Of a stretch of DNA of 64,000 bases, positions 1 through 8,531 are shown one piece after another. Position 1 is the stretch's first letter; every line of letters starts with the position of its first letter. A program made the position numbers and the translations under genes. The notes beneath the pieces are model-generated. The model made no database searches. It had not been told where the DNA came from and was given only the letters and a program-made list of their open reading frames with translations. The DNA comes from an uncultured Clostridium sp. (GTDB taxonomy: Bacteria; Bacillota; Clostridia; Clostridiales; Clostridiaceae), in assembly GCF_910588715.1 (NCBI RefSeq), contig NZ_CAJURG010000005.1:62001-126000 (forward strand). Direction: 5' to 3'.

Positions 1-513
1 GTTATTTCCATTAGTATCAATAATAACAACTAAAGGCATATCCTTAACTTCTAATTTTCGTATAGCTTCAGCTCCTAAGTCATCATAAGCAATAACTTCA
101 CAGGAAGTTATACACTTGCTTATTAATGCTCCTGCACCACCTATAGCACCAAAATAAATTCCTTTATTTCTTTTAATTGCATTAATTACTTCTTCATTTC
201 TAGCACCCTTACCTATCATTCCCTTTAAGCCTAAATCTAAAAGTTTAGGTGCATAACTATCCATTCTATAACTAGTAGTTGGACCGGCTGAACCAATAAC
301 ATGTCCTGGTTTTTCTGGTGTAGGCCCAACATAATATATAGTTTCATTTTTAATATTTATTGGAAGATTTTTTTTCTCATCTAATAAATTAATTAATCTA
401 CCATGAGCTGCATCTCTAGCTGTATATATAATTCCTGTTAATAAAATACTATCTCCAGCCATTAGTTTAGTTGTAACTTCTTCAGTTAAAGGTGTATTTA
501 TTTTTTTTATCAT
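1..513 (-). CDS. fumB: Fumarate hydratase class I, beta subunit (3' end off the window)
   Basis: This reading frame stays open to the left edge, so the C-terminus is missing; 171 codons are visible of a family length near 185. It starts at an ATG behind a GGGAGG ribosome site, 13 nt after the alpha subunit stop. The visible residues match the beta subunit of Fe-S fumarase / L-tartrate dehydratase: a TAxDAAHGRL segment near residue 32 and a GPTxxxPGxxxGSAGPTTSxRMD segment near residues 62-85. With the alpha subunit it would interconvert fumarate and malate in the cytoplasm. Tartrate dehydratase cannot be excluded from sequence alone; fumarase is the likelier reading in an anaerobe. Confidence 0.88.
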   Translation of the reverse strand, partial: MIKKINTPLTEEVTTKLMAGDSILLTGIIYTARDAAHGRLINLLDEKKNLPINIKNETIYYVGPTPEKPGHVIGSAGPTTSYRMDSYAPKLLDLGLKGMIGKGARNEEVINAIKRNKGIYFGAIGGAGALISKCITSCEVIAYDDLGAEAIRKLEVKDMPLVVIIDTNGNN

Positions 514-526
514 TTTATACCTCCCG

Positions 527-1369
527 CTAAATCTCCCTTTCTTTATGTCTTGTAGCATGACAATTTATATTTACTGCAACAGGCAATCCTGCAATATGAG
601 TAGGATAAGTTTCTATATTTAATCCTAAGGCTGTTGTCTTACCTCCAAATCCTTGTGGACCTATTCCTAATTTATTTATAGCATCTAATAATTCCTTTTC
701 TAAATCACTATAAAATTGATTACTATTTTTTTTATTTAATGGTCTAATTAAAGCTTTCTTAGCTAAATAAGCTACCTTATCAAAAGTTCCCCCAATTCCA
801 ACTCCAATAACTATAGGTGGACATGGATTAGGCCCTGCTAATTTTACAGTTTCAATTACAAAATCTTTAACTCCTTGTAATCCATCAGAAGGTTTGAGCA
901 TTTTTATTCTACTCATATTTTCAGAACCAAATCCTTTAGGTGCTACTGTAATTTTAAGTTTATCACCTTTCACTATATCATAATAAATAATAGCTGGTGT
1001 ATTGTCTTTAGTATTAATTCTATCAATAGGGTCCTTAACTACTGATTTTCTTAAAAATCCTTCATTATATCCTCTTCTAACACCTTCATTAATAGCATCT
1101 TCTAATAAGCCACCAACAATATGAACCTCTTGTCCTATTTCTACAAATACACATGCCATACCTGTATCTTGGCAAATTGGCATATCTTCATTTTGCGCAA
1201 TATTAAAATTTAAAACTAATTGTTCTAAAACATTTTCTGCTAATGGCCATGTTTCATTTTCCTTAGCTTCACATAAAGCACTTTTTATATCACTAGATAA
1301 ATAATAATTTGATTCTATACATAATTCTTTTACCGTATCAATTATTTTTGATATATGTATTTCCCTCAT
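527..1369 (-). CDS. fumA: Fumarate hydratase class I, alpha subunit
   Basis: This is the 280-residue alpha subunit of the two-subunit, oxygen-sensitive Fe-S hydro-lyase family (fumarase / L-tartrate dehydratase TtdA). It hydrates fumarate to malate. Three conserved cysteines expected to hold the [4Fe-4S] cluster are visible: C66 in ICQDTG, C183 in GPNPCPP and C270 in NINCHATRH. The family glycine-rich stretch IGVGIGGTFD follows C183. The ATG has a GGGGGAT ribosome site. The beta subunit gene follows 13 nt downstream, so the two are co-transcribed. The tartrate or fumarate choice is inferred, not shown. Confidence 0.9.
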   Translation of the reverse strand: MREIHISKIIDTVKELCIESNYYLSSDIKSALCEAKENETWPLAENVLEQLVLNFNIAQNEDMPICQDTGMACVFVEIGQEVHIVGGLLEDAINEGVRRGYNEGFLRKSVVKDPIDRINTKDNTPAIIYYDIVKGDKLKITVAPKGFGSENMSRIKMLKPSDGLQGVKDFVIETVKLAGPNPCPPIVIGVGIGGTFDKVAYLAKKALIRPLNKKNSNQFYSDLEKELLDAINKLGIGPQGFGGKTTALGLNIETYPTHIAGLPVAVNINCHATRHKEREI

Positions 1370-1401
1370 AGTTATCCCCCTTATTTATTCATTATAAATT
1401 T

Positions 1402-1430
1402 AGTTTATTATTTCATTATCTTTTTTACAA
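1402..1430 (-). promoter_or_regulatory. Possible sigma-A promoter for the fumarase genes
   Basis: On the minus strand TTGTAA and TAAACT are separated by 17 nt, about 30 nt before the fumA start. Each hexamer matches the consensus at about four positions, so this is only a plausible promoter. Confidence 0.4.
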
Positions 1431-1458
1431 TATAAATACCATAAATTTTTAATAAATT

Positions 1459-1484
1459 ATAAAGCCGACCTAAGTCGACTTTAT
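1459..1484 (-). terminator. Terminator after cwlD
   Basis: An 11-bp stem (ATAAAGTCGAC with GTCGGCTTTAT, one G-U pair) lies about 45 nt after the cwlD stop. The following T-rich stretch is interrupted. It separates cwlD from the fumarase genes. Confidence 0.65.
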
Positions 1485-1526
1485 AGTTTATTAATATATA
1501 ATATTTCCTAGGAAATTCTATTGTTT

Positions 1527-2213
1527 TTAATTATTCTTTACATTATCATCAAAGTATTTATCAATTCCGTTAGATATCCCTTGAACTATTAAGTTTTGAT
1601 GAGAATCACTTTTTAATCTAGCCTCTTCTTCTGGATTTGATAAAAAACCACACTCTACTAATATTGAAGCACCTTCGTATTTATCTCTCAAAATTAAATA
1701 TGCTTCAGCTGCTGGTTTAGCAACTCTTTTATTATTATCCTTAACTTCTTCTTTTATTGAATCTTGAACCACTGTAGCTAAATTACAACTATTTTCATTT
1801 GAAGCATACCATACTTGTGCTCCATAACATTTGCTTTGTGGAAACATATTTTGATGAATTGATACAAATATATCACAACTTGTTTCTTTTTTAAGTTCAA
1901 CTCTTTTATTTAAATCTTCTCTTTTCTTTTCCTTAATTGTATTACCTTTTTGATAAAGCCCTTCATCTTCATCTCTTGTCATATAAACCTTATATCCCTT
2001 TTCTTCAAGATTATCTCTTAATTTTAATGCAATTTGTAAATTTATATCTTTTTCAATTGTTCCTGTTTTAGATTTTGCTCCTCCATCAATTCCTCCATGA
2101 CCAGGATCAATTAAAATAACCTTATCCGAATTATCAAAAGCAAATACATTAAAAGGAGTTATATAAGTAATAATAAGTAGACATGTAATAATAGCAACAA
2201 TTACTTTTTTCAT
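1527..2213 (-). CDS. cwlD: N-acetylmuramoyl-L-alanine amidase CwlD, spore cortex maturation
   Basis: A 228-residue zinc amidase of the Amidase_3 family. Residues 1-25 form a signal peptide or signal anchor, so it acts outside the membrane. Zinc ligands are visible as H39 (DPGHGG), E54 (TIEKDIN) and H120 (SIHQN); E187 in LVECGF is the expected catalytic glutamate. It is a single-domain protein with no cell-wall binding repeats, the usual CwlD size. In Bacillus and clostridia CwlD removes the side peptide from muramic acid so that muramic-delta-lactam can form in the spore cortex, which is needed for germination. Its place downstream of rplM-rpsI matches other Firmicutes. Assignment to CwlD rather than another amidase rests on length, motifs and position. 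Confidence 0.88.
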   Translation of the reverse strand: MKKVIVAIITCLLIITYITPFNVFAFDNSDKVILIDPGHGGIDGGAKSKTGTIEKDINLQIALKLRDNLEEKGYKVYMTRDEDEGLYQKGNTIKEKKREDLNKRVELKKETSCDIFVSIHQNMFPQSKCYGAQVWYASNENSCNLATVVQDSIKEEVKDNNKRVAKPAAEAYLILRDKYEGASILVECGFLSNPEEEARLKSDSHQNLIVQGISNGIDKYFDDNVKNN

Positions 2214-2295
2214 GACATATCCTCCATTATTTTAATATCACTTTTATTATGTTTAACTTTTAAAATTATTATACTTCCTCCTAACTTTTAAAATA

Positions 2296-2323
2296 AAAAA
2301 AGAAGCCAATTGGCTTCTTTTTT
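2296..2323 (-). terminator. Terminator after the Na/Pi transporter
   Basis: A near-perfect hairpin of AAAAAAGAAGCC and its complement is followed on the minus strand by a run of seven T. The stem overlaps the transporter stop codon at 2322-2324, so coding sequence and terminator are fused. Confidence 0.9.
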
Positions 2324-3935
2324 ATTTGTTATTTTCAATAACTATCTCAGCTATATTTGTAGAGTGATCTCCTATTCTCTCTAAATTACTTAATAAGTCT
2401 AAGAATATCGCTCCTGCATAAGCATTACAAACACCCTCATATAATCTTTTTATGTGTAGGTCTCTATATCTCTTATTTTGTTTATCTATTTCTGCTTCAA
2501 TATCAGCTATTCCTTTAGCTTTATTTATATCTCTGTCAGCATAACTTTCTATTGATAAATCTACAGCATTCATTGTAGTTCCATACATATTAGTAATTTC
2601 TTTGATAGCATCTTCACTATATTGTAATTTCTTATTTATTTTTTGAATAGTTAAATCAGCAAGATTTTCTGCATGATCTCCTATTCTTTCTATATCATTT
2701 ACTATATGGAAAGTAGAGGCAACTATATTTTTTTCTTTATCTGATAACTCACACTTAGAAAGTTTAACTAAATATGTAGTTATACATTCTTCAAGATTAT
2801 TAATTACTTCTTCATTTTGATAAACTTTTTCTGCTAAATTTTCATCATTTTTAATAAATGCATCCATAGCTAATTCTAAGCTTAATTTAGCTTTATTAGC
2901 CATTCTTATAGTTTCCTTTACTACTTGACCAGCAGCAATTACTGGAGTTTCTAGTAATCTATCATCAATATATTTAGGTCCTACCTTTTCATCGTCTTCC
3001 CCTGGTATTATTTTTTCTACAATTTTACATAGTATTGGAATTAAAGGTACCATAATTAATGTATTAACTACGTTAAAAATTGTATGTGCATTAGCAATTT
3101 GTCTATTTACATCTGATGTAAAATAAGAAACAAAATTACCTAAGAAACCAGGTATTATTATTGGTAAGAATATTAAAGTACCAACAACGTTAAATATTAA
3201 ATGTAACATAGCAGCTCTATGTGCTGTTTTATTTGTACCAACTGTTGCAATCATTGCAGTTATACAAGTACCAATATTACATCCCATAATTATAGGTAAC
3301 GCTTGATTAATATTTAAGGCACCAGCTGTAGCTAACGCTACTAATATACCTGTAGTAGCTGATGAACTTTGTAATAAAGCTGTAATTAATGCCCCAGCTA
3401 TTACTCCTAAATACCAATGTTGACCTACTGTTGTAAGTATTTCTTGGAAAACTGGTAATGATGTTAATGGTTTCATGGCACTACTCATTGATCCCATACC
3501 AACAAATAATACACCAAAACCTAATATTATATTACCTATTTCTTTTCTCTTCTTACCTTTTACAAACATTGCCATCATAGCACCTACAAAAACAAAAATT
3601 GGTGCTATTTCGTCTAATTTAAATGCAACTAATTGAGCTGTAACAGTTGTTCCAATGTTTGCCCCCATAACAATTCCAGCTGCTTGAGCTAAATTCATTA
3701 ATCCAGCATTAACAAATCCAACTACCATTACAGTGGTAGCACTACTACTTTGAATAACCATAGTAACTACTGCCCCTACAATTACTGCTATTACAGGATT
3801 TTTAGTTACTTTTTCTAGTATCTTTTTTAATCCTTCTCCTGCAGCATTTTCTAGGCCATCACCCATGAGTTTCATTCCGTAGATAAATAGTCCTAATCCA
3901 CCTAATAACTTGATTATTGTCATTAATGTATCCAA
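2322..3935 (-). CDS. Na+/phosphate cotransporter family protein with PhoU-like C-terminal domain
   Basis: A 537-residue membrane protein of the NptA/YjbB type. The N-terminal 300 residues hold two inverted Na_Pi_cotrans repeats, each with the signature QSSSAT (Q62 and Q189), and about eight hydrophobic helices. Residues 340-535 form two PhoU-like three-helix repeats, typical of the bacterial fusion members. It probably moves phosphate with sodium across the membrane; in some bacteria this family exports rather than imports phosphate, so direction is open. The start is TTG: AAGGAG lies 8 nt upstream of it, whereas the next ATG (3923) would be 20 nt away. It is a single gene with its own terminator. 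Direct repeats resembling a Pho box precede it. Confidence 0.87.
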   Translation of the reverse strand: MDTLMTIIKLLGGLGLFIYGMKLMGDGLENAAGEGLKKILEKVTKNPVIAVIVGAVVTMVIQSSSATTVMVVGFVNAGLMNLAQAAGIVMGANIGTTVTAQLVAFKLDEIAPIFVFVGAMMAMFVKGKKRKEIGNIILGFGVLFVGMGSMSSAMKPLTSLPVFQEILTTVGQHWYLGVIAGALITALLQSSSATTGILVALATAGALNINQALPIIMGCNIGTCITAMIATVGTNKTAHRAAMLHLIFNVVGTLIFLPIIIPGFLGNFVSYFTSDVNRQIANAHTIFNVVNTLIMVPLIPILCKIVEKIIPGEDDEKVGPKYIDDRLLETPVIAAGQVVKETIRMANKAKLSLELAMDAFIKNDENLAEKVYQNEEVINNLEECITTYLVKLSKCELSDKEKNIVASTFHIVNDIERIGDHAENLADLTIQKINKKLQYSEDAIKEITNMYGTTMNAVDLSIESYADRDINKAKGIADIEAEIDKQNKRYRDLHIKRLYEGVCNAYAGAIFLDLLSNLERIGDHSTNIAEIVIENNK

Positions 3936-3974
3936 GATTTTTTCTCCTTCACTCTTGTAATAAAACTTTCACAT

Positions 3975-4018
3975 CGTTAAGTTTACAATAAAATTTAACA
4001 TTTGTTAATAGATTTCAA
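3975..4018 (-). promoter_or_regulatory. Tandem TTRAMA-like repeats before the Na/Pi transporter
   Basis: Read on the minus strand, TTGAAA, TTAACA, TTAAAT and TTGTAA recur at exactly 10-nt steps, followed by TTAACG. PhoP boxes of Bacillus are TTAACA-like repeats about 11 nt apart, so a phosphate-response role is possible. The AT-rich background makes chance similarity a real alternative. Confidence 0.35.
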
Positions 4019-4109
4019 CAATTTTTAACGTAGATTTAATATAAATCTTTCCTTAAATATGCTTTATGCTAATTTTTATAATTTATACATATATTTTTTT
4101 ATTAAATAA

Positions 4110-4141
4110 AAAAGCTTTGGAATAAATATTCCAAAGCTTTT
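4110..4141 (-). terminator. Terminator after rpsI
   Basis: A 14-15 bp stem (AAAAGCTTTGGAAT and its complement) is followed on the minus strand by TTTTTTATTT, 28 nt after the rpsI stop. It ends the rplM-rpsI unit. Confidence 0.92.
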
Positions 4142-4168
4142 GGCAAGTCTTTTCTCGAAAAATCCAAA

Positions 4169-4561
4169 CTATCTCTTAGAGAATTGTGGAGCTCTTCTTG
4201 CTTTCTTAAGACCGTATTTCTTTCTTTCTTTCATTCTTGGATCTCTTGTTACGAAACCAGCTTTCTTTAATTCAGATTTTAAGTTTTCATCTGATTTAAT
4301 TAAAGCTCTTGTAATTCCGTGTCTGATTGCTCCAGCTTGACCTGTGAATCCACCACCGTGAACGTTAACTAGTACATCAAACTTATCCTTAGTTCCAGTT
4401 AAAACTAATGGTTGGTTAACGATCATTCTTAAAGTTTCTAAACCAAAGAAAGTTTCGATTTCTCTGTTATTGATAACAACTTTACCATTTCCTGGTACAA
4501 GTCTAACTCTTGCAACTGATTTTTTTCTTCTTCCAGTACCCATGTATTGAACTTTTGCCAT
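4169..4561 (-). CDS. rpsI: 30S ribosomal protein uS9
   Basis: A 130-residue small-subunit protein. It begins with the family pattern YMGTGRRKKSVARV and ends with the basic tail KKARRAPQFSKR, whose last residues reach the P-site tRNA anticodon region. GGGTGxxGQAGAIRHGI-like residues in the middle (GGGFTGQAGAIRHG) are typical. It follows rplM by 26 nt and shares its promoter. Confidence 0.99.
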   Translation of the reverse strand: MAKVQYMGTGRRKKSVARVRLVPGNGKVVINNREIETFFGLETLRMIVNQPLVLTGTKDKFDVLVNVHGGGFTGQAGAIRHGITRALIKSDENLKSELKKAGFVTRDPRMKERKKYGLKKARRAPQFSKR

Positions 4562-4587
4562 TTTTTATTCCTCCTCCCGAGCCTGTA

Positions 4588-5022
4588 TTAGTACTTTAAT
4601 TCAAGTACTTCTGGTTGTTGAGCTGCGTGTTCGTGCTCAGCACCTTGGTATACTTTTAACTTCTTAAGCATTTTTCTTCCTAATACTCCTGTTGGAAGCA
4701 TTCTTCTAACAGCTTCTTCGAAAGCAAACTCAGGTTTCTTAGCTAATACTTCTCTGTATGGAGTTTCTTTTAATCCACCTGGATATAAACTGTGCTTTCT
4801 CATCATTTTTTGATCTAACTTTTTACCAGTTAAAACAACTTTTTCAGCATTGATAACTATTACGAAATCTCCGCAGTCAACATTTGGTGTAAATGTTGGC
4901 TTATTCTTTCCTCTTAATATTGAAGCAACTTGGCTAGCAACTCTTCCTAGTGGCTTACCAGCAGCATCAACAACATACCATTTTCTTTCAACTTCTTGTG
5001 CTTTTGCAATGTATGATTTCAT
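4588..5022 (-). CDS. rplM: 50S ribosomal protein uL13
   Basis: A 144-residue early-assembly protein of the large subunit. Recognisable segments are WYVVDAAGKPLGRVAS at the N-terminus, GDFVIVINAEKVVLTGKK, and the C-terminal VRRMLPTGVLGRKML. It is first in a two-gene unit with rpsI behind a consensus promoter and a leader of about 107 nt that resembles the L13 autoregulatory leader of Firmicutes. Confidence 0.99.
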   Translation of the reverse strand: MKSYIAKAQEVERKWYVVDAAGKPLGRVASQVASILRGKNKPTFTPNVDCGDFVIVINAEKVVLTGKKLDQKMMRKHSLYPGGLKETPYREVLAKKPEFAFEEAVRRMLPTGVLGRKMLKKLKVYQGAEHEHAAQQPEVLELKY

Positions 5023-5130
5023 GTTTTTCCCTCCCTGAACTTACATTTATCGTTATACCGCATATGTATAACATTTATGTTAAGACCTCGGGGCTCGTGG
5101 CCTTACGTACATAAATTATTCTAACAAACA
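5023..5130 (-). promoter_or_regulatory. rplM leader, probable L13-type autoregulatory leader RNA
   Basis: From the predicted start of transcription to rplM there are about 107 nt. The proximal half holds a GTACGTAAGGCC / GAGCCCCGAGG region and the distal half an inverted pair GTTATACATATGCGGTATAAC. Low-GC bacteria carry an L13 leader at this position (Rfam L13_leader); I assign it from position and structure, not from a covariance match. Confidence 0.55.
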
Positions 5131-5136
5131 AAATAA

Positions 5137-5165
5137 ATTATAATACACGCTTACGGGCGTGTCAA
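5137..5165 (-). promoter_or_regulatory. Sigma-A promoter of rplM-rpsI
   Basis: On the minus strand TTGACA and TATAAT match consensus at all twelve positions with a 17-nt spacer. The spacer and the end of the -35 box carry the dyad ACACGC-(5-6 nt)-GCGTGT, which may be the truA terminator or an operator. Confidence 0.92.
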
Positions 5166-5184
5166 TAATTTTTCTTAAAAATTT

Positions 5185-5919
5185 TTAATAATAAACTTCC
5201 TTCAGTAATAATCCATTAGGTGGAACACAATCACCAGCCAGTTTTCTATCCTTTTTAGCTATTATCTCTGATATATAATTAGCCTCTATTTTTTCTCTCC
5301 CAACATTTATTAATGTCCCAACTATTATTCTAACCATATTGTATAAAAATCCATCACCACTTACAGAAATTTTTATAATTTTATCTATTTTTTCTACTTT
5401 AACATCAAAAATGGTTCTTACAGTTCCCTTTACAGAGCTTCCTTGTGTTTTAAATGCAGAAAAATCATGTGTTCCAATAAAATACTTTGCTCCTTCTCTC
5501 ATAGATTTAATATTTAATGGATATTTATAATGATATACTTGGTTTCTCATTAAAGCTGAAGGAACATTATCATTCAATATATAATATTCATATGTTTTTC
5601 CCTTAGCATAATATCTTGCATGAAAGTCATCTTCTACCTTCTCTGATTTAACTACAACTATATCATTAGGTAACTTAATATTTAGTGCTTCCCTAAATCT
5701 TTCTGGAGGAACTTTACTATTAGTTTTAAAATTAGCAACAAACCCTTTTGCATGAACCCCTGCATCAGTTCTTGAACTTCCTGTTACCTCACATTTTTCT
5801 TTAGTAACAATAAGGAGAGCTTCTTCTATCTCTCCTTGTATTGTTTTCATTCCCTTTTGTTTTTGCCATCCATAATAATTTGTTCCATCATATTCTAAAG
5901 TTAATTTTATATTATTCAA
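5185..5919 (-). CDS. truA: tRNA pseudouridine(38-40) synthase TruA
   Basis: A 244-residue cytoplasmic enzyme that isomerises uridines 38-40 in the anticodon arm of many tRNAs. The catalytic aspartate is D52 in GSSRTDAGVHA; the family YDGTNYYGWQ motif opens the protein, and the GDGFLYNMVR motif lies near residue 190. Length is normal. The start is TTG, chosen because AGGTGAT lies directly upstream and the family N-terminus begins here. It is last in the unit after ecfT (25 nt gap), the same order as in Bacillus. Confidence 0.95.
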   Translation of the reverse strand: MNNIKLTLEYDGTNYYGWQKQKGMKTIQGEIEEALLIVTKEKCEVTGSSRTDAGVHAKGFVANFKTNSKVPPERFREALNIKLPNDIVVVKSEKVEDDFHARYYAKGKTYEYYILNDNVPSALMRNQVYHYKYPLNIKSMREGAKYFIGTHDFSAFKTQGSSVKGTVRTIFDVKVEKIDKIIKISVSGDGFLYNMVRIIVGTLINVGREKIEANYISEIIAKKDRKLAGDCVPPNGLLLKEVYY

Positions 5920-5944
5920 CTTATCACCTTTTTAATTCAAATTA

Positions 5945-6742
5945 CTAAATTGCAAATCTAACTACTATTGTGCTTATAAATAATAATGCAAAAACTCCAA
6001 ATGCAATTAAATCCTTAGAGCTAAATTTTAAAACCTTCATTCTAGTTCTACCTGATCCCCCTCTGTAACATCTTGCTTCCATAGCCATAGCAAGCTCATC
6101 AGCTCTTCTAAATGAACTAATAAACAATGGTACTAAAAGAGGTATTAAACTTTTTGCTTTTTTTATTAATCCACCATTTTCAAAGTCAGCTCCTCTAGCT
6201 TTTTGAGCTTTCATTATTTTATCAGTTTCATCTATAAGAGTAGGTATAAATCTTAATGCAATTGTCATCATCATAGCTAATTCATGTGCAATTTCTTTTC
6301 CAATAGGTTTTAATAATCTTTCTATGCCGTCTGTCAATTCAATAGGAGACGTTGTTAACGTTAAAACTGAGGTTCCCATTATAAGAAGTATTAATCTTAT
6401 TGCCATAAAAAATGCAGTTCTTATTCCAGATTCATATATTTTTATAAATCCAATATGAAAAATTAGTCTTCCTTCTTTAAGCATAAAAATATTTAATATA
6501 GCAGTTAATGCTATTAATAAAAATACAGGCTTTAATCCTTTATAAAGATACCTTGGAGATATTTTTGCAATGTAAACTACTAAAACTAAAAATGCTACAA
6601 TAAATATATATCCAACAAATTTATCAATAATAAATAAACTTATTATAAATAAAAAAGAAATTAATATCTTTGTTCTTGGATCTAATTTATGTATAAAAGA
6701 TTCACCTGGTATATATTGCCCTATAGTTATATCTTTAATCAT
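5945..6742 (-). CDS. ecfT: Energy-coupling factor transporter, transmembrane protein EcfT
   Basis: A 265-residue integral membrane protein with about five to six hydrophobic helices. It is the scaffold that links the two EcfA ATPases to exchangeable substrate-binding S proteins for vitamin and trace-nutrient uptake. Coupling-helix arginine motifs of the family are visible as KARGADF near residue 183 and EARCYRGG near residue 223. The substrate is not fixed by this gene: in group II ECF systems S components are encoded elsewhere. It follows the ecfA genes directly. Confidence 0.94.
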   Translation of the reverse strand: MIKDITIGQYIPGESFIHKLDPRTKILISFLFIISLFIIDKFVGYIFIVAFLVLVVYIAKISPRYLYKGLKPVFLLIALTAILNIFMLKEGRLIFHIGFIKIYESGIRTAFFMAIRLILLIMGTSVLTLTTSPIELTDGIERLLKPIGKEIAHELAMMMTIALRFIPTLIDETDKIMKAQKARGADFENGGLIKKAKSLIPLLVPLFISSFRRADELAMAMEARCYRGGSGRTRMKVLKFSSKDLIAFGVFALLFISTIVVRFAI

Positions 6743-6821
6743 ACTAAACTTCTCTCTTTCATATACTTTTAATCAAAAAAATTATATAAGTATTACTTAA
6801 TCAGTTCTTTTTATTATTAAA

Positions 6822-7676
6822 TTATTTTTTTAATAATACTCTTAAAAGTTCTTTACTACCTTGCTCTACAGTAAAAACTTCATCAGAAACATTAAATCCC
6901 TTTTCTCTTAAAGCTTTCATTAAATAAGTTACTTGTGGCACTGCTAATCCTATACTCTCTAATATTTCAACTTCTTTGAATATTTCTGATGGTTTACCCA
7001 TTAAAGCTATTTTTCCCTTATTCATAACAACAATTTTTTCAGCTAACTTTCCAACATCCTCCATGCTATGGCTAACTAATATAATTGTCATTTTATATTT
7101 TTCATGAAGAATTTTTATTTGTTCTAAAATATCATCTCTTCCTTTAGGATCTAATCCTGCGGTAGGTTCATCTAATATTAAAACTTTTGGTTCCATAGCA
7201 ATAACTCCTGCTATAGCAACTCTTCTTTTTTGCCCTCCACTTAGATCAAATGGAGAAATATCCTTATATATTTCATAATCTAAACCAACCATCTCCATAG
7301 ATTTTTTAACTCTACTTAAAACCTCTTCTTGAGCTAAGCCTAAATTATTAGGCCCAAACGCTATATCTTTTTCAATTGTTTCTTCAAACAATTGATATTC
7401 TGGATATTGAAATACTAAACCAATTTTCTTTCTTATGTCAGTAAGTTTAGTTTCCTTATTTGTAATATCAACATTATCAACTAAAATTTTTCCTGAACTT
7501 GGTTCTAATAAACCATTTAAATGCTGAATTAAAGTTGACTTTCCTGATCCAGTATGCCCTATTAAAGCTAAAAAATCCTCATCTTCAATAACTAGATTTA
7601 TATTATCTAGTGCTTTTTTTTCAAAAGGTGTTTTAGGCATATATATGTGTGTTAAATTTTCTATCTTAATTGACAT
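6822..7676 (-). CDS. ecfA2: Energy-coupling factor transporter ATPase EcfA2
   Basis: A 284-residue ABC ATPase. Walker A is GHTGSGKS near residue 41, the ABC signature LSGGQKRR near residue 146, Walker B VLILDEPTAGLDP near residue 165, and the switch histidine sits in LVSHSMEDV. The C-terminal extension is typical of ECF ATPases. It forms a heterodimer with EcfA1 that powers EcfT. The start overlaps the end of ecfA1 by 16 nt, indicating translational coupling. Confidence 0.94.
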   Translation of the reverse strand: MSIKIENLTHIYMPKTPFEKKALDNINLVIEDEDFLALIGHTGSGKSTLIQHLNGLLEPSSGKILVDNVDITNKETKLTDIRKKIGLVFQYPEYQLFEETIEKDIAFGPNNLGLAQEEVLSRVKKSMEMVGLDYEIYKDISPFDLSGGQKRRVAIAGVIAMEPKVLILDEPTAGLDPKGRDDILEQIKILHEKYKMTIILVSHSMEDVGKLAEKIVVMNKGKIALMGKPSEIFKEVEILESIGLAVPQVTYLMKALREKGFNVSDEVFTVEQGSKELLRVLLKK

Positions 7677-8503
7677 AATGCATTCACCATCTCATTCACA
7701 TTTAAAATTTTTGTATCTATATCAATACCTGCTTTTCTAAGCTCATAACATAGTTCTGTTACCTGTGGAACATCTAAACCTATTTTTTTCATAGTTTCAA
7801 CATGCGAAAAAACTTCACGTGGAATTCCCTCAATAACAGCTTTCCCCTTATCCATTACTACAACTCTATCTGCTTCTGCTGCTTCATCCATATAATGAGT
7901 TATTAATATAATAGTTATTCCATGCTTCTTATTTAATTCTTTAATATTATTAATTACTTCTCTTCTTCCTGATGGATCAAGCATTGCTGTTGGTTCGTCA
8001 AAAATTATACATTTAGGTTGCATTGCTAAAATTCCTGCAATTGCAATTCTTTGCTTTTGACCTCCAGACAATAAATGAGGTGCATGTCTTTTATATTCAC
8101 TCATTCCAACCTTTTCTAAGGCATCATCAACTCTTTTCCTTATTTCTTGTGGTGGAATACCTAAATTTTCTGGTCCAAATGCAACATCTTCTTCTACTAT
8201 TGTAGCTACTAATTGATTATCTGGATTTTGAAACACCATTCCAGCAGTTGATCTTATATCCCATATGTTATCTTCATTTTTTGTATCTAATCCATTAACA
8301 ATAACAGTTCCTTCTGTAGGTGTTAATAATGCATTCATATGTTTCGCTACTGTAGATTTGCCTGAACCATTATGACCTAGTACTACTAAAAATTCACCCT
8401 TTTTAACTTGCAGATTTAGTCCATCAATAGCTAACTTTTCTATTCCCTCTTCACCTGTAGAATATTTAAATACTATATTTTTACACTCTATCATTTTCTC
8501 CAT
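7661..8503 (-). CDS. ecfA1: Energy-coupling factor transporter ATPase EcfA1
   Basis: A 280-residue ABC ATPase, first gene of ecfA1-ecfA2-ecfT-truA. Walker A GHNGSGKS is near residue 44, signature LSGGQKQR near residue 143, Walker B CIIFDEPTAMLDP near residue 162, and the switch histidine is in LITHYMDEA. GGAGGG sits 7-8 nt before the ATG. In Bacillus the same genes also follow rplQ. A probable promoter and a 17-bp inverted repeat lie in the leader. Confidence 0.94.
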   Translation of the reverse strand: MEKMIECKNIVFKYSTGEEGIEKLAIDGLNLQVKKGEFLVVLGHNGSGKSTVAKHMNALLTPTEGTVIVNGLDTKNEDNIWDIRSTAGMVFQNPDNQLVATIVEEDVAFGPENLGIPPQEIRKRVDDALEKVGMSEYKRHAPHLLSGGQKQRIAIAGILAMQPKCIIFDEPTAMLDPSGRREVINNIKELNKKHGITIILITHYMDEAAEADRVVVMDKGKAVIEGIPREVFSHVETMKKIGLDVPQVTELCYELRKAGIDIDTKILNVNEMVNALCQLR

Positions 8504-8531
8504 ATATATCCCTCCTTTAATAACATTTTAA

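Noticed and set aside
1459..1484. Hairpin before the fumarase genes as a riboswitch
   Set aside because: It is a short simple stem just after cwlD and upstream of the predicted fum promoter; a terminator explains it.
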